Source: Plecoglossus altivelis (lineage: Eukaryota; Chordata; Actinopteri; Osmeriformes; Plecoglossidae). From it: a stretch of 64,000 nucleotides of DNA. The notes under the pieces are model-generated. The model did not search any database. It saw nothing but the letters and a program-made list of their open reading frames with translations, and was not told the DNA's origin. Shown in pieces: positions 42,508 through 53,637 of the stretch; position 1 is the first letter of the stretch; each line of letters opens with the position of its first letter. The translations under genes and the position numbers were made by a program. The DNA is taken from contig BROE01000022.1 of the NCBI GenBank assembly GCA_036571765.1, positions 6,046,187 to 6,110,186 of the forward strand. The letters run 5' to 3'.

Positions 42508-45500
42508 CTCTGATGGCCATTTGCTGCTCCACATATGATGTTACTTTGGTGCGGATGGATTGAAACACTTGGCCAACAAAAGAGAAGGAAGACTTGGAGA
42601 CACCTCCTTCAGTGGTGACTTCACAGGTGTATTCACCCTGGTCACTATCTGAGAGGTCATTGATGTAAAGGTAGCATGTTCCATCAGCAGAACTAGAGAA
42701 CTCATAGTGGCTGCTCTGTGTCAGTTTCTTTCCATTCATGTACCAGACAACTTGTAGCACACTGCTTTCTGCAACACAATATATTTTCACTTTGTTCTCA
42801 TAAGCTTCTGCAGTGACTTGTTTTACCATCTTGGGTGCCTTAGAAGGAGTTGGAGATTTGACAGTTGGGGGAGACTTCACTCTTTTTGGAGAGGTGATTG
42901 GTTCTGGGGACTTGACAGTGGGAGGGGATTTCATTCTGGGTGGTGACGTAATTGGCTCTGGGGACTTAACAGGTGGTGGAGATTTCACCCTAGGAGGTGA
43001 AGCAATGGGTTCTGGGGACTTGACAGTAGGAGGGGACTTTACCCTGAAAGGTGAGGTGATTGGCTCTGGGGACTTGACAGGGGGAGGAGATTTCACCCTG
43101 GGAGGTGAAGCAATGGGTTCTGGGGACTTGACAGTAGGAGGGGACTTTACCCTGAGAGGTGAGGTGATTGGCTCTGGGGACTTTACTGTGAGAGGTGATT
43201 TCACTCTTTGAGGAGAGGTGATTGGCTCAGGAGATTTTACTGTGGGAGGAGATTTTACTCGGGGGGGTGAAGTTATTGGTTCAGGTGACTTTACACTCCT
43301 TGGAGATTTGATTCCCACTGGCTCTGGGGATTTGACCCTTGGTTCAGGAGATTTCACTGATGGTACAGGTGATTTTACTGATGGTTCAGGTGATTTCACT
43401 GATGGTACAGGTGATTTTACTGATGGTTCAGGTGATTTCACTGATGGTTCAGGTGATTTCACTGATGGTATAGGTGATTTCACTGATGGTTCAGGTGATT
43501 TTACTGATGGTTCAGGTGATTTCACTGATGGTACAGGTGATTTCACTGATGGTACAGGTGATTTCACTGACGGTTCAGGTGATTTCACTGACGGCTCAGG
43601 AGACTTCACTGACGGCTCAGGTGATTTCACTGATGGCTCAGGTGATTTTACTGATGGTTCAGGCGATTTCACTGATGGTTCAGGCGATTTCACTGATGGT
43701 TCTGGCGATTTTACTGATGGTTCAGGTGATTTTACCAGTGGCTCAGGAGATTTAATGGATGGCTCTGGGGACTTCACAGTCACCTCCTCTTTAGGAGCAG
43801 GTCTGTTAATGGTAATAGTAAATCGAGCTTCCTGTCTGCCTTCAGAGTTCTCAACCAACAGAATGTAGCTGCCCTCATCAGAAGACAGAACAGAGGAAAT
43901 CTCAAAGGTGGACTTGTATTGAGTTGTGGTCACTAGGTGACGGGAAGAGGAGACAATAGTTTGACCCTCATGCATCCATGTCACACTTGGTGCTGGTTCG
44001 CCATCAATGTCACAAGTGAACCTAGCAGACTCTCCCTCTACGACTGTTACAGACTGGGGTTTAGTGAGTATTCTTGCAGGCAGAGTGGCCTTCACTTTGC
44101 GAACTGCCACCTCATCGGCAGCAGTGTACTTCAGAGTCTTGGCTTTTGCTTCAGCTGCTTTTCTCTCAGCGAACTTCTCAGACGATGCTGATGAATATGA
44201 TGACGACAAGTATTCTGTTGAAGCGTATTTGATAGATGAGGAGGCATATCTTTCAGCTGATGAGTATCTTTCAGATGCAGCGGAGTATCTGTCACGTGAC
44301 ACAACCTCATGTGTTTCGGTCAGCTTAGATTTGGTTTCCTGCACTTCAAAGTGCGTTTTCGAGGAGGAAGCTACCTTGATAGATGATGTGTGATAATGAT
44401 CTGTCTTAGTGATATCAGGGACAAAAGGTTTTGGAGCCTCCTCATCTTTGCGTCGCGATGAGTAAGTGGTGAATTCCCCTCCGGAGACATCCAAGGTGCC
44501 ATAGTCTGAAGCCTCACCCTTAGTATTAGCACACACCACACGATATGTGCCACTATCCTCGGCCTGGCAGTCAAAGATTTGGATGGACAGCACTCCACTC
44601 ATGTTGGTGAACTGGTATTTGCTGCTTTCCAGAATCTGTTGTCCATTGTGGAACCATGTAATCTCAGCTTGAGGTTTAGCTTGGACGTTCAGAGTAAACT
44701 TGGTGTCCTGACCACATGGCACACGGTGAGAACGCATTCTAACTGTTATGCGAGGGGTATGGTCCAGGCTGAATGGTGTCTGGCTCACAACTTGATACTT
44801 CTTCTCCGACTTCAGGGCAGCTTTTCTGGACTCATATCTAGACATAATGTCAAATCTGGCAGACCTCTCAAACCTGGAGGATGACCTAGAGGATCTCTCA
44901 TCAGAGACAGGACTGGGAGAGCGTGGGCGTGTCCTTTCAGGAGTTGGGGACCTTCTCTCTACAACTTCACCCTCAACCTCCACTGGAGGACGTGCACGGG
45001 GAGGTCTTATTAGTTCAGAGACAGGACGCATCAGCTCAATGTATGTGGGAGAGAGGGATCTCCTCCTTCTCATGAACTGGGAGAGAGAGCGGACCTCTGT
45101 TGTCTTTGTTCCTTCAACTAATTTAATTTCTCTCTCTTTTCTGGCAACATGCTCCACATGACGTGGTGATGGGCGTCGCAAAGACGATAATTCAAAGCGG
45201 ACAGGGCTGCCACTTGGTGGGGAGGCAGAGTAGCCAAGCTCCAACTCATCCTCCAGTCTCATCTTCTCCTCCTCAGATCTTTTCAGGGACAAGTAGTCAT
45301 CGATGGGCATCAGAAGCTCCTCATCGCTCATGTCACCCAGAGAACGCCTTCTTGATCTGAACGAAGCCTCAGATGCAGGGGACGGCGAGCGCCTGGCTGG
45401 TCTTACGGTTTCCAGGTCATCCTGTGTGAGCTTCGGAATACGCCATCTCGGCCTGTACTGGTCAGTGATCCTAGGAAGGGGCATGACATAGAACTGCTCC

Positions 45501-48500
45501 CATCTGGAAAGGCGGATGCGTTTTTGTCTCTTCTGGACAATCTTATCCATTTTCTCAGGCATCTCGTACTGGTCTCTGAGCTTCCTGTACCACTTCATGT
45601 CAGAGAGAGGCACAAAGTGTTTGATCAACATATCCTCATCTAACGTTGTAGCATCATGGACACGAGGTTCAGGGATCTGATATGGCATTCGGATTGTCCT
45701 CTCTTCCACAAGTGTCTTTTTGACCTGTGTTTCCTTCCCGATGTCAAACTCACCCTGGATATGTTTGGTGCTCACTGCAGGCTTGTAGATATCTGCAGCA
45801 TGTTTCAAGGCCTCTTGGGCTGCAGGTGTCAGTCCTACATGTTCTTCGGTAGTTGCGATGTGCTGGGCCATTTTCATTGTCTTGTCAATCTGTTTCTGCA
45901 CATACCTCTGTTTCTCCTCTTCGCTCTTGTATTCTCTCCTTGTGTATGTGAGGCGATCCACCTTTAGTGTGGCTTGGCAGCTTGCAGATCCAGCAACATT
46001 TGTTGCAGTAACCTTGTAGACTCCAGAGTCTTCAATAAGAGTTTCTCTGATGTGCAGAACATGATAGTCTACATCCTCTTGAACGACTGCAATCTGTGGT
46101 CCAAACTGCAGAGGCTGACCATCCTTCTCCCACTTCAGAGTGGGTGCAGGTATAGCTGAAACTCTGAGGTCAAAGCGGACACTATGTCCTTCAACACACT
46201 CCACGTTAGCCAACAGACGTTTGAACATAGGCCTCATGCTGTCCTCCGTTACTGGGTGAGGAGTTACTGTGAGACGAGCTGTGCAGCTGTCCTCACCGAA
46301 CTTGTTGTGAGCCATGACAGTGTACTCAGCATCATCCTCTAGGTCCAGGTTGTGGATCATCAGCTGATAGAGACCCTTGTCGCTAGTGAAGGTGTACTTC
46401 CTGTCATTGTCACCTGGTTTGATTCTCTGGCCTGCCTTCAGCCATGTGACATGGGGTTCTGGATGCACAGTGATGGTGACACCAAAACGCACATCCTCAC
46501 CAATGTAAGCTGCACGGTTGTAGAGAGGCAGTGTGAACTCTGGCGGTCTCTGCATTAGTTTTGTCCTGTCAACCTTTCTCCTCAGTTTCTTCACTGAGCG
46601 TCCTAAGAAGTATTCGCGGTATGACCTGACAGTTTCAACAAAGAGCTCTGCACAGGCACTATCCTCACTGTCCTCATTAACAACTTTGCACCTGTAGATG
46701 CCATCATCAGATGCTTCGATGTCCTTCACATACATGCTGGCAAATCCATTGCTGTAAGTAATTTCATATTTTTGACTTGCATGCAGTTGTCGTGAGCCAA
46801 AGTACCAGCTCACCTGTGTGGTCTTGTCATAATTATCAATGCTGCAAGTGAATCGGACATGTCCGCCTTCCTCAGCACATCCATGCATGACTGAGCCTGC
46901 ACGAACACCCTGAGTGGGAGATGCAATCTTCACCCTGGCAACTGACACTCCTCTCTGGCTTCTGAAAGCCCCACCATAGGCTACACGTGCAGCTGATACG
47001 ATTGTGTTCCATTCCTTCTTTACCACTGTCTGGTAATACCTTCTGTGTCTAAGTGTTTTAATGATCTTTGTGCTGATGTTTTCCAGCTTCATCTTCAGCC
47101 AAGGATGCTCCAAAGCTTCAGAAGCTGTCATACGCAGCTTTCTATCTTTGATCAAAAGCCTGTCTACAAAGTCCATTGCTTCTAGACTGGTATCCTTGAA
47201 CGCCTCTGTGTCGAAAATATACTCAACATTTGAGATGTTTTCAATCATTTTGGTAGTGGACTCTGCAGCAAATGGATTGAGGCCACTTAGGAGCACATAG
47301 GCCAGTACGCCAACCGACCACATATCGGTTCTTGAGCTCACCAGATCATGGCGATGGACTTCAGGAGCGCAGTACTCTGGAGAAGTGAACTGGATTCTGA
47401 TGTTGTCTCCTGGGGTCAGTAGTCTTGCTTGGCCCATTTCAATAATCTTAACATGTGTGCTTCTTCTTGTGGAGTAGACAATATTTTCAGGTCTAATATC
47501 AAAATGACCATAGTGTTGACTGTGCAGGAACTTGATGCCTTGACACACCTGTCTCATGTACCTAACAATCTCCTGTTCAGTAAGATCAAAGTTGGCTGTG
47601 CCAAGACGTTCAAAGATATCAACTCCTGACATGAACTCATAGATCAGGACCATTTCATCCAAGCTCTCAAAGAACTCGTGTAGATAGATTATGTTCTTGT
47701 GTCTACCTAGGTTAAGGATCTCAATTTCCCTGTATACCAGCTCCTGATCAGTGCCCTTTACTTTGATTAACTTGGCCATGTATGTCTTTTTGGTACTGAT
47801 TTCAACACAGCGGTGGACAATACCAAATTGACCTCTGGCCAGCTCTTCAGAGATTGTGTACTTGGATGCCAAAGTCTTGATCTTATATTGTGCGGCCTCT
47901 CCTTTAGTGATTTCTCTTGCTTCATCAACTTCCTCATCGTAGTTTCTGATAACAGACTTATCTTCCTTTGTAGTAACTGCCTCAGTTGGTGCAGTTGGCT
48001 CACTGACCCCAAACTGGTTCTCTGCAATCACACGGAACTGGTACTTAGTCTTGCCAAAGACATTAATCATCGTATACTGAGATTCAGTGGTTTGTGCTGC
48101 ACGGATCCAGCGGTCAGCTGTAGTGGGGCATTTCTCCACGATGTAGTTGATAATAGGGCTACCACCATCATTGGCTGGAGGCTCCCAGGTTAAAGTGATT
48201 GAATCACGGGAGATGTCACTGATTTTGAGACCTTTGGGAGCATCTGGCACATCTGCCACATCAACCTCGATAGTTTGCTTGTCAGTGCCAAATCTGTTCT
48301 TTGCAGTTATAATGTAATAACCAGTATCCTTTCTTTGGACTCCCTTCTGGAAAACAAGTGAAGTGAAGGATCGGGTGGTGATGACTTGATAGTAGGCAGA
48401 GTTGGAGAGGATCTCCTGCCCCTTCTGCCAGGTGATTGCTGGTTCAGGCTTGCCAGTGATAGGGATCTTTACTGTAACCACGTCGCCACGGACTGCATGG

Positions 48501-48549
48501 ACTGCACCCATGCCCTGGAGATGTTTGGGCAAGTGAATCTTTGCAGGAA
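42508..48549 (-). CDS. ttn: Titin A exon A27: Ig A169, FN3 A170, titin kinase, M1-M6, KSP array
   Basis: A single 6042-bp exon (2014 codons). Order: Ig A169 (GKPEPAITWQKG), FN3 A170 (WEPPANDGGSPIINYIVEK), a short acidic linker, the kinase (47860-47096) with its regulatory tail, M1 (QVSWYFGSRQL), M2 (HVTWLKAGQRI), M3 (TLKWEKDGQPL), a charged linker containing RRRRSLSPTYIELMRPVSEL, M4 (EITWFHNGQQI, the myomesin site in mammals), M5 (SVTWMHEGQTI), about 310 residues of KSP repeats, and M6 (VVWYMNGKKL). The M3-M4 linker looks shorter than in human, while the KSP insert is far longer. M6 is followed directly by the Met/Ser-rich exon; no M7-M9 is present. Confidence 0.95.
42845..43774 (-). repeat. 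ttn: In-frame KSP tandem repeat array in M-band insert (about 40 KSP motifs)
   Basis: Two classes are visible. The N-terminal part (43774 to about 43333) is 21 copies of a 21-bp unit encoding KSPEPSV with E/V/I variants. After two irregular units, the C-terminal part (43291 to 42860) is eight copies of a 54-bp unit encoding KSPEPITSPPRVKSPPTV with small changes. Human titin has four KSP motifs at this place, phosphorylated by proline-directed kinases in differentiating muscle. The frame is intact throughout. Confidence 0.95.
47096..47860 (-). other. ttn: Titin kinase catalytic domain
   Basis: Approximate limits are YTISEELARG to EHPWL. Visible elements: a Gly-rich loop ARGQFGIVHR (first Gly is Ala), ATP-site Lys36 in YMAKLIK (near 47773), catalytic Asp127 in HFDIRPEN (47498-47500) and, in place of DFG, Glu147-Met148-Gly (47433-47440). 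The P+1 loop reads FTSPEYCAPE: the human autoinhibitory Tyr170 is Cys (TGC at 47369-47371). A regulatory tail with RHRRYY follows. Human titin kinase is a mechanosensitive, weakly active or pseudo-kinase that signals through nbr1/p62/MuRF2. The Tyr170 change suggests that phospho-switch is absent in this paralogue. Confidence 0.9.
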
Positions 48550-48649
48550 CTGTTGGAACAAAAGATGATATACATATAAGTGAGATTGGGCAATCAATAC
48601 AAAAATGCCAAGTTAAATGCCAATGACAAGATAAAGTGAAAATGCATAC

Positions 48650-49243
48650 CCTCCACATCCAAGTTAACAGTTGTAGAGATGGATCCTTCTTGGTTTGTTG
48701 CTCTAATTTGATACACTGTTGCATCGTTTTCATCAGCAGCAGTAATGACAAGTTGGTAATAGCCTCCCTTGAATTCTTGTGCTTTGATCTTTTGTCCATC
48801 AGCCTGAATTTCTTTGCCACCTCTGTACCATTTGATCTGAGGTTTTGGATGTCCAACAACCTTGCAGACAAATGTAGCATTGGCCTTGTACTTCACGGTC
48901 ATGTCTCGAAGCTCGTCTCTGAATACAGGAGCTCGTGGAGCGTGTTCTGACTTGGGAATGATGGCCTCAGATATTTCACTCCAATCACTCTCACCACCGA
49001 TATTCTCACACTTGACACGGAACTCATATTCAAAGCCTTCAATTAGGCCTGTGACATTGTAGTAGGTCTCGTGGATTTCTTCAGTGGTCACTGAAATCCA
49101 TTTGTTCTGCCTCTTCTCACGTTTGTCCAGGAAGTAGTTCTTAATCTTAGCACCTCCATCACTGCTTGGTGGTTTCCAAGAAACAACGCAGGAGTCCTTT
49201 GCGACACCAGTAACAACAGGCTGCTGTGGGATTCCCGGTTTTT
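48650..49243 (-). CDS. ttn: Titin A exon A26: FN3 (A167 type) and Ig A168
   Basis: A 594-bp exon. The FN3 carries WKPPSSDGGAKIKNYFLDKR and YEFRVKCENIGG. The Ig carries GHPKPQIKWYRGGKEI and YQIRATNQEG. This Ig equals A168, half of the A168-A169 platform that binds the ubiquitin ligases MuRF1/2 in mammals; its partner starts the next exon. Confidence 0.93.
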
Positions 49244-49348
49244 CTGAAAATACAGACAGTAATGTTAATCAGATGTACTCTTCTCCCCTTCCTTGATTAT
49301 TTGAATGAATTTTTCTGTTCCTGTAACTCTACTTGTCATTCTACTCAC

Positions 49349-49654
49349 CATATGGACTCTTAATGATGAGAACGGATGGAATCTCCAGAGAAGCACTGAC
49401 ACCATACTGGTTCTGAGCAGAAACACGGAAGTAATATCCAGCACTCTCAGTCAGGTTGGGAACACGGCACGTTGTTCCTGAGACAGAGGATGACACCAGG
49501 TGCCACTGCTCTCCCTCCTTTGCTTCACGTTTCTCTACAATGTAGTTGGTGATCATTGAGCCACCATCATCCTTTGGAGGCTTCCAGCTGATGATCACAG
49601 AGCTCTTCAGCAGTGCATCCACAACAATGGGCCCCTCTGGGATAGTAGGTTTAT
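49349..49654 (-). CDS. ttn: Titin A exon A25: FN3 domain (A166 type)
   Basis: A 306-bp exon with DKPTIPEGPIVV, WKPPKDDGGSMITNYIVEKR and YYFRVSAQNQYG. Donor GTGAG. Confidence 0.95.
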
Positions 49655-49752
49655 CTGTAAATAGAGAAAAATAAAAGAATGTTTTTGATTAATTTAAGAT
49701 TCAACAAACTATGATATTCTCGTAAAGTTTGTAGGGAAAAAGAATTATTTAC

Positions 49753-50328
49753 CTTGAATTTCAACACGAAGGAAGGTGTCAACAGTGCCGAATTTGTTGC
49801 TCATTTGGACCTTGTACCGGCCAGCATTGGTCTTACGCTGAACATTACGTACAACCAGATGAGAGTAGCTCTCTGTGTTCTCAATGATGACATTCTCAGA
49901 TGGATTTAAAGGCTTCTTGTCATAGAACCACATGATCTGAGGAATAGGACGGCCAATGTAGACTACATGGAGACGAAGGCTGGTTCCACAGCCAGCAAAG
50001 TACTTCTCTTTCAGAGGGAAGCCAGGGTGGAACTGAGGAGCAGCATGTAGGAAAAGTTTTCCGCTGGTCTCAATCTCCCCGGCCTCATTTACAGCTCTGC
50101 AAGTGTACAGACCCTCATCTTCCTGTTCATCTGTGGCCACGGTCAAAGAATGGTTGCGACCATCAGAACTCATCTTGTATTTGCGGCTCTGGATCAGCTC
50201 CTTTCCATACCGGTACCATTTGATCTCTGGCAGGGGTCTGCCAATGATCTGGCACACCATAGTTCCAGATTCACCAAGTTTTGTGGTGACGTCTTTGATT
50301 TCCTCCTTCAGACATGGAGCCTCTCCAA
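49753..50328 (-). CDS. ttn: Titin A exon A24: Ig-Ig pair, P-zone edge (A164/A165 type)
   Basis: A 576-bp exon with two adjacent Ig modules: GRPLPEIKWYRYGKEL with YTCRAVNEAG, then GRPIPQIMWFYDKKPL with YKVQMSNKFG. An Ig-Ig pair breaks the C-zone rule and marks the end of the A-band, as in mammalian titin. Confidence 0.93.
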
Positions 50329-50438
50329 CTATTGAAACACAATCGGATTTTGAGCATGATTATTAGAGATTTGGATAAATACATTTGTTCAAGTTTATCT
50401 CTTATATAAAAAAATACAAACACAATATGTTAACATAC

Positions 50439-50738
50439 CGCTCAGTTTTGTCTTAATGCCCATGGCAGTTCTGCGAGGCCTGCTCAATCCAGTCTCATTC
50501 TCAGCAATAATACGGAACTCGTATTCTGTGGCCTCCATAAGACCACCCATGGTAAACTGTCTGTCCTTGGAACGTTCTTTGTTGCATTTCTTCCAGGCAC
50601 TTTCACCAGCCTCTCTGAACTCTATCCAGTAGCCAAGGATTTCCTTTCCACCATCACACTCTGGACGCAACCAGTGGATGGTGATGCAGTCCTTGGTGAC
50701 TGAGATGATGTCAATCTCGCCAGGTTGACTTGGTTTGT
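50439..50738 (-). CDS. ttn: Titin A exon A23: FN3 domain, end of C-zone
   Basis: A 300-bp exon with DKPSQPGEIDIIS, WLRPECDGGKEILGYWIEFR and YEFRIIAENETG. Last FN3 of the third 11-domain unit; the pattern then changes to the P-zone. Confidence 0.95.
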
Positions 50739-50863
50739 CTGTAAAACAATAGGCATAATTATTATAGATGCTCTGCAATTTAAATTTTGCCATCTCTTAT
50801 TACATCCATTGTGTATATTGCCACTTATACTGAGTTAGTAAGTAAAAGGTAATAATAACTCAC

Positions 50864-51169
50864 CGAATGGATCTTTGCAGACAACTGAATCGGATTCGGG
50901 TCCACTCTCACTCTGACCAATGTCATTCTGTGCAACTATCCTGAACTTGTATTCAGCATCAGGGATGAGTCCAGTTACAGTGTACATGGTGGTGGTGATG
51001 TGTGTCTTGTTGTGACGCACCCACTTCTCAGTCGACACTTCTCTTCTCTCAACATAGTAGCCTGTGACACGGGAGCCACCATCATCCTTGGGCCTGGACC
51101 AGGACAGAGAGATGGTGCTCTTGGTGACATCCATAATTTCTGGTGGGTTGCTTGGTGGTTCTGGTGGAC
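50864..51169 (-). CDS. ttn: Titin A exon A22: FN3 domain, super-repeat 3
   Basis: A 306-bp exon with PPEPPSNPPEIMDV, WSRPKDDGGSRVTGYYVERR and YKFRIVAQNDIG. Donor GTGAG. Confidence 0.95.
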
Positions 51170-51256
51170 CTTTAGATATAAAAACATAAAGTTAGAGGAA
51201 GAATTTTTAACGTAGGAATGATGCATTTCTTTGTGTGAACCATGACTGATACTCAC

Positions 51257-51841
51257 ATAGAGGTGTCTTTGGTATGACAGACTCATCAGATTTTAGGGAT
51301 CTGCTGACACCAAACTGGTTCTCAGCAGATATCTTGAAGTGGTACTCAACATTCTCCTTCAGTCCTTTGACCACCAGAGATGTCTCAATAACCCTGGAGT
51401 CCACAGTGCACCAAGCTGCCTTGGGAACCTCACGTCTCTCAACAATGTATCCCAAGATATCTGAGCCGCCATCGTCTGAGGGAGGTCTCCAGCTAACTCT
51501 GACAGAACGAGCCTGGATATCATCAAACTCAAGAGGACCTTCTGGGGCATCTGGGCGTCCAATTACCTTCACCTTGATGTAGACAACCTTCTTGCCGCAT
51601 TTGTTTTCCAGAATTAGGTCATAGGTGCCAGTGTCATCTTTGTGAGCCTCCTTGATCACCAGCTCAGTGATGTCATCAGTGGAAACAATCATGGCTCTGT
51701 GTGAAATATCTCGGCCTTCCTTGGTCCACTTACAGGTAGGAACTGGTTTACCCTTGATTGGCACAGACAGTCTGATAACTCCACCTTGTCTGACCACATA
51801 GCCTTCCTCATACTTGCTATCCAGCTCAAAGTCAGGATAGT
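51257..51841 (-). CDS. ttn: Titin A exon A21: Ig-FN3, super-repeat 3
   Basis: A 585-bp exon. The Ig has core GKPVPTCKWTKEGRDI and YDLILENKCGKK; the FN3 follows with no intron between (RPDAPEGPLEF, DDGGSDILGYIVERR, YHFKISAENQFG). Confidence 0.95.
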
Positions 51842-51944
51842 CTGAAAGACAACATTAAAAGTTAGAAACAAGAATTATGAATACAATGAATGATGCAATA
51901 CTACACATGTATTCATTAATATGTTTTAATCTATCTTTCCTTAC

Positions 51945-52247
51945 CAAGCATTTCAGTAACCTTGACCACCCCTGGTATTTCAGCTGGTTCTCCCGATCCT
52001 CCAGCATTGCAAGCCATGACACGGAATTTGTACTCTGCTCCCTGGGGCATATGTGTCAGCGTGTATTCACAGATCTTTGTGGGTGTTGTGTTGCACTTGG
52101 TCCATTCCACCTGGTCCACTTTCTGCATCTCGATCAGGTAGCCAGTGACAATGGATCCACCCTCATCTTCAGGAGGAAGCCAAGCCAGAGACACAGAGGT
52201 CCTGGTGCTGTCGGTCACTCGAGGATTCAAAGGTGCAGTTGGGGGCT
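51945..52247 (-). CDS. ttn: Titin A exon A20: FN3 domain, super-repeat 3
   Basis: A 303-bp exon with EPPTAPLNPRVTDSTRTS, WLPPEDEGGSIVTGYLIEMQ and YKFRVMACNAGG. The DGG turn is DEGG. Confidence 0.95.
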
Positions 52248-52353
52248 CTGCTCACACAGGAGAAAGTATTTAATCAGAAATAGGCGGAATTGAAAATGAC
52301 AGTGGTCTGTTATGCACTTTAAAAACTTAACACAATAATTCTCATTTGCTTAC

Positions 52354-52656
52354 CAACAGGATCCATGGCAATAGCAGGTTTGGAGCTCAAGCTTGGTTTT
52401 CCTTCACCCCTGGAGTTCATAGCTGTGACTCTGTATTCATACTCCAGGCCTTCGATCAGACCTGTAGATCTGTATCTGGTCATTGTTACTGGGTTCTTGT
52501 TGATGCGCAGCCATCTGTCAGCCCTGACTTCCTTTCGTTCGATGATGTATCCAGACAGAGTAGAACCACCATCATCCTCTGGTGGCTGCCATGTTAAGGT
52601 CATGCCATCATGAGACACATCCACAATGTCTGGTGCGCTAGGTGGTCCGGGTATGG
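52354..52656 (-). CDS. ttn: Titin A exon A19: FN3 domain, super-repeat 3
   Basis: A 303-bp exon with IPGPPSAPDIVDV, WQPPEDDGGSTLSGYIIERK and YEYRVTAMNSRG. Donor GTAAG. Confidence 0.95.
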
Positions 52657-52786
52657 CTGTAAAGAGAACGAAGAGGAAGAAACGAGGACATAAAAGAAGA
52701 TGAGAAATGTTATATTAAGTAAAATGCAATCCTATAATTATTCTCATAATTATTCTTGGATAGTCTTGTACTGCATATCAACTTAC

Positions 52787-53086
52787 TCTTTGCACTCTTG
52801 CACTCCACAACTTCAGACTGCAGGAATCCGCCAATGCCGAAGCGGTTTGTAGCAGCAACACGGAACACGTATTCAGTTCCTTCTGACAGTCTTGTGAATT
52901 TGAAAGTGGGCCTGGTTACAGACTCAGACACAGGCAACCAGCCAGGACGGTGTGCATCACGCTGCTCAACCACATAGCCGCTAACGTTAGCGCCACCATC
53001 CTTCTCTGGTGGTTCCCAGCTAACAGTCACCGAGTTGCCATCAACCTCTTCAATTTTCACCGGTCCGATGGGTATTCCAGGTTTGT
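52787..53086 (-). CDS. ttn: Titin A exon A18: FN3 domain, super-repeat 3
   Basis: A 300-bp exon starting DKPGIPIGPVKI, with WEPPEKDGGANVSGYVVEQR and YVFRVAATNRFG. Donor GTAAG. Confidence 0.95.
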
Positions 53087-53207
53087 CTAGTGAGGAAAAT
53101 TTAAATGTGTAAAAATGTGGTATAGTTATACTACACACGAGTATTGTAAAGTATCTTCAAACTTGTTGTTCTTACACAAACATAGTCAAAGAGACAAAAA
53201 CACTTAC

Positions 53208-53498
53208 CAAGGATAATGATTTTGATTACTTCTCTGGCAATTCCAGTTGAATTCTTTACTTCCACAGTGTAATCACCAGTGTCATCAATCGTGGTTTCAC
53301 GGACAACTAGTCTTGTGTATTTTGCTGTGCTTTCAATCTTGACACGGTCAAGACTATCCTTCATCTTCACACCAGCAAAGAACCATGAGCAGACAGGCAA
53401 AGGTTTACCCTTAATGGGAAGGTTGAGGTCAATTGGTTTGCCTGCTGGGACATTGACAATCTTCTGTGGAATTCCAGCCAGATCAATCTTGGGTGCCA
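53208..53498 (-). CDS. ttn: Titin A exon A17: Ig domain, super-repeat 3
   Basis: A 291-bp exon. Core GKPLPVCSWFFAGVKM and GDYTVEVKNSTGIAREV. Acceptor CACAG, donor GTAAG. Confidence 0.95.
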
Positions 53499-53637
53499 CT
53501 GTGAGGGGATACAACAAAATGTCATACTGTGTTTGCAATTGTATGCTTTACAAAAAGATTATTATAATGGGCATTCAGGCAGGAATTCATACTTAGGTTG
53601 TTAGAGTAGTTGTAATTATAATTCTGACATGGCTTAC

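Noticed and set aside
43333..43774. CRISPR-like array (regular 21-bp units)
   Set aside because: The repeats are contiguous, in frame and without spacers; it is a coding minisatellite in a vertebrate gene.
42813..43868. Two long plus-strand open frames (about 133 and 217 codons) rich in GSGDFTDG
   Set aside because: They are the exact antisense of the KSP repeat array; a repeat without stops in one frame has none in the matching antisense frame. No start context, splice signals or domain supports a gene.
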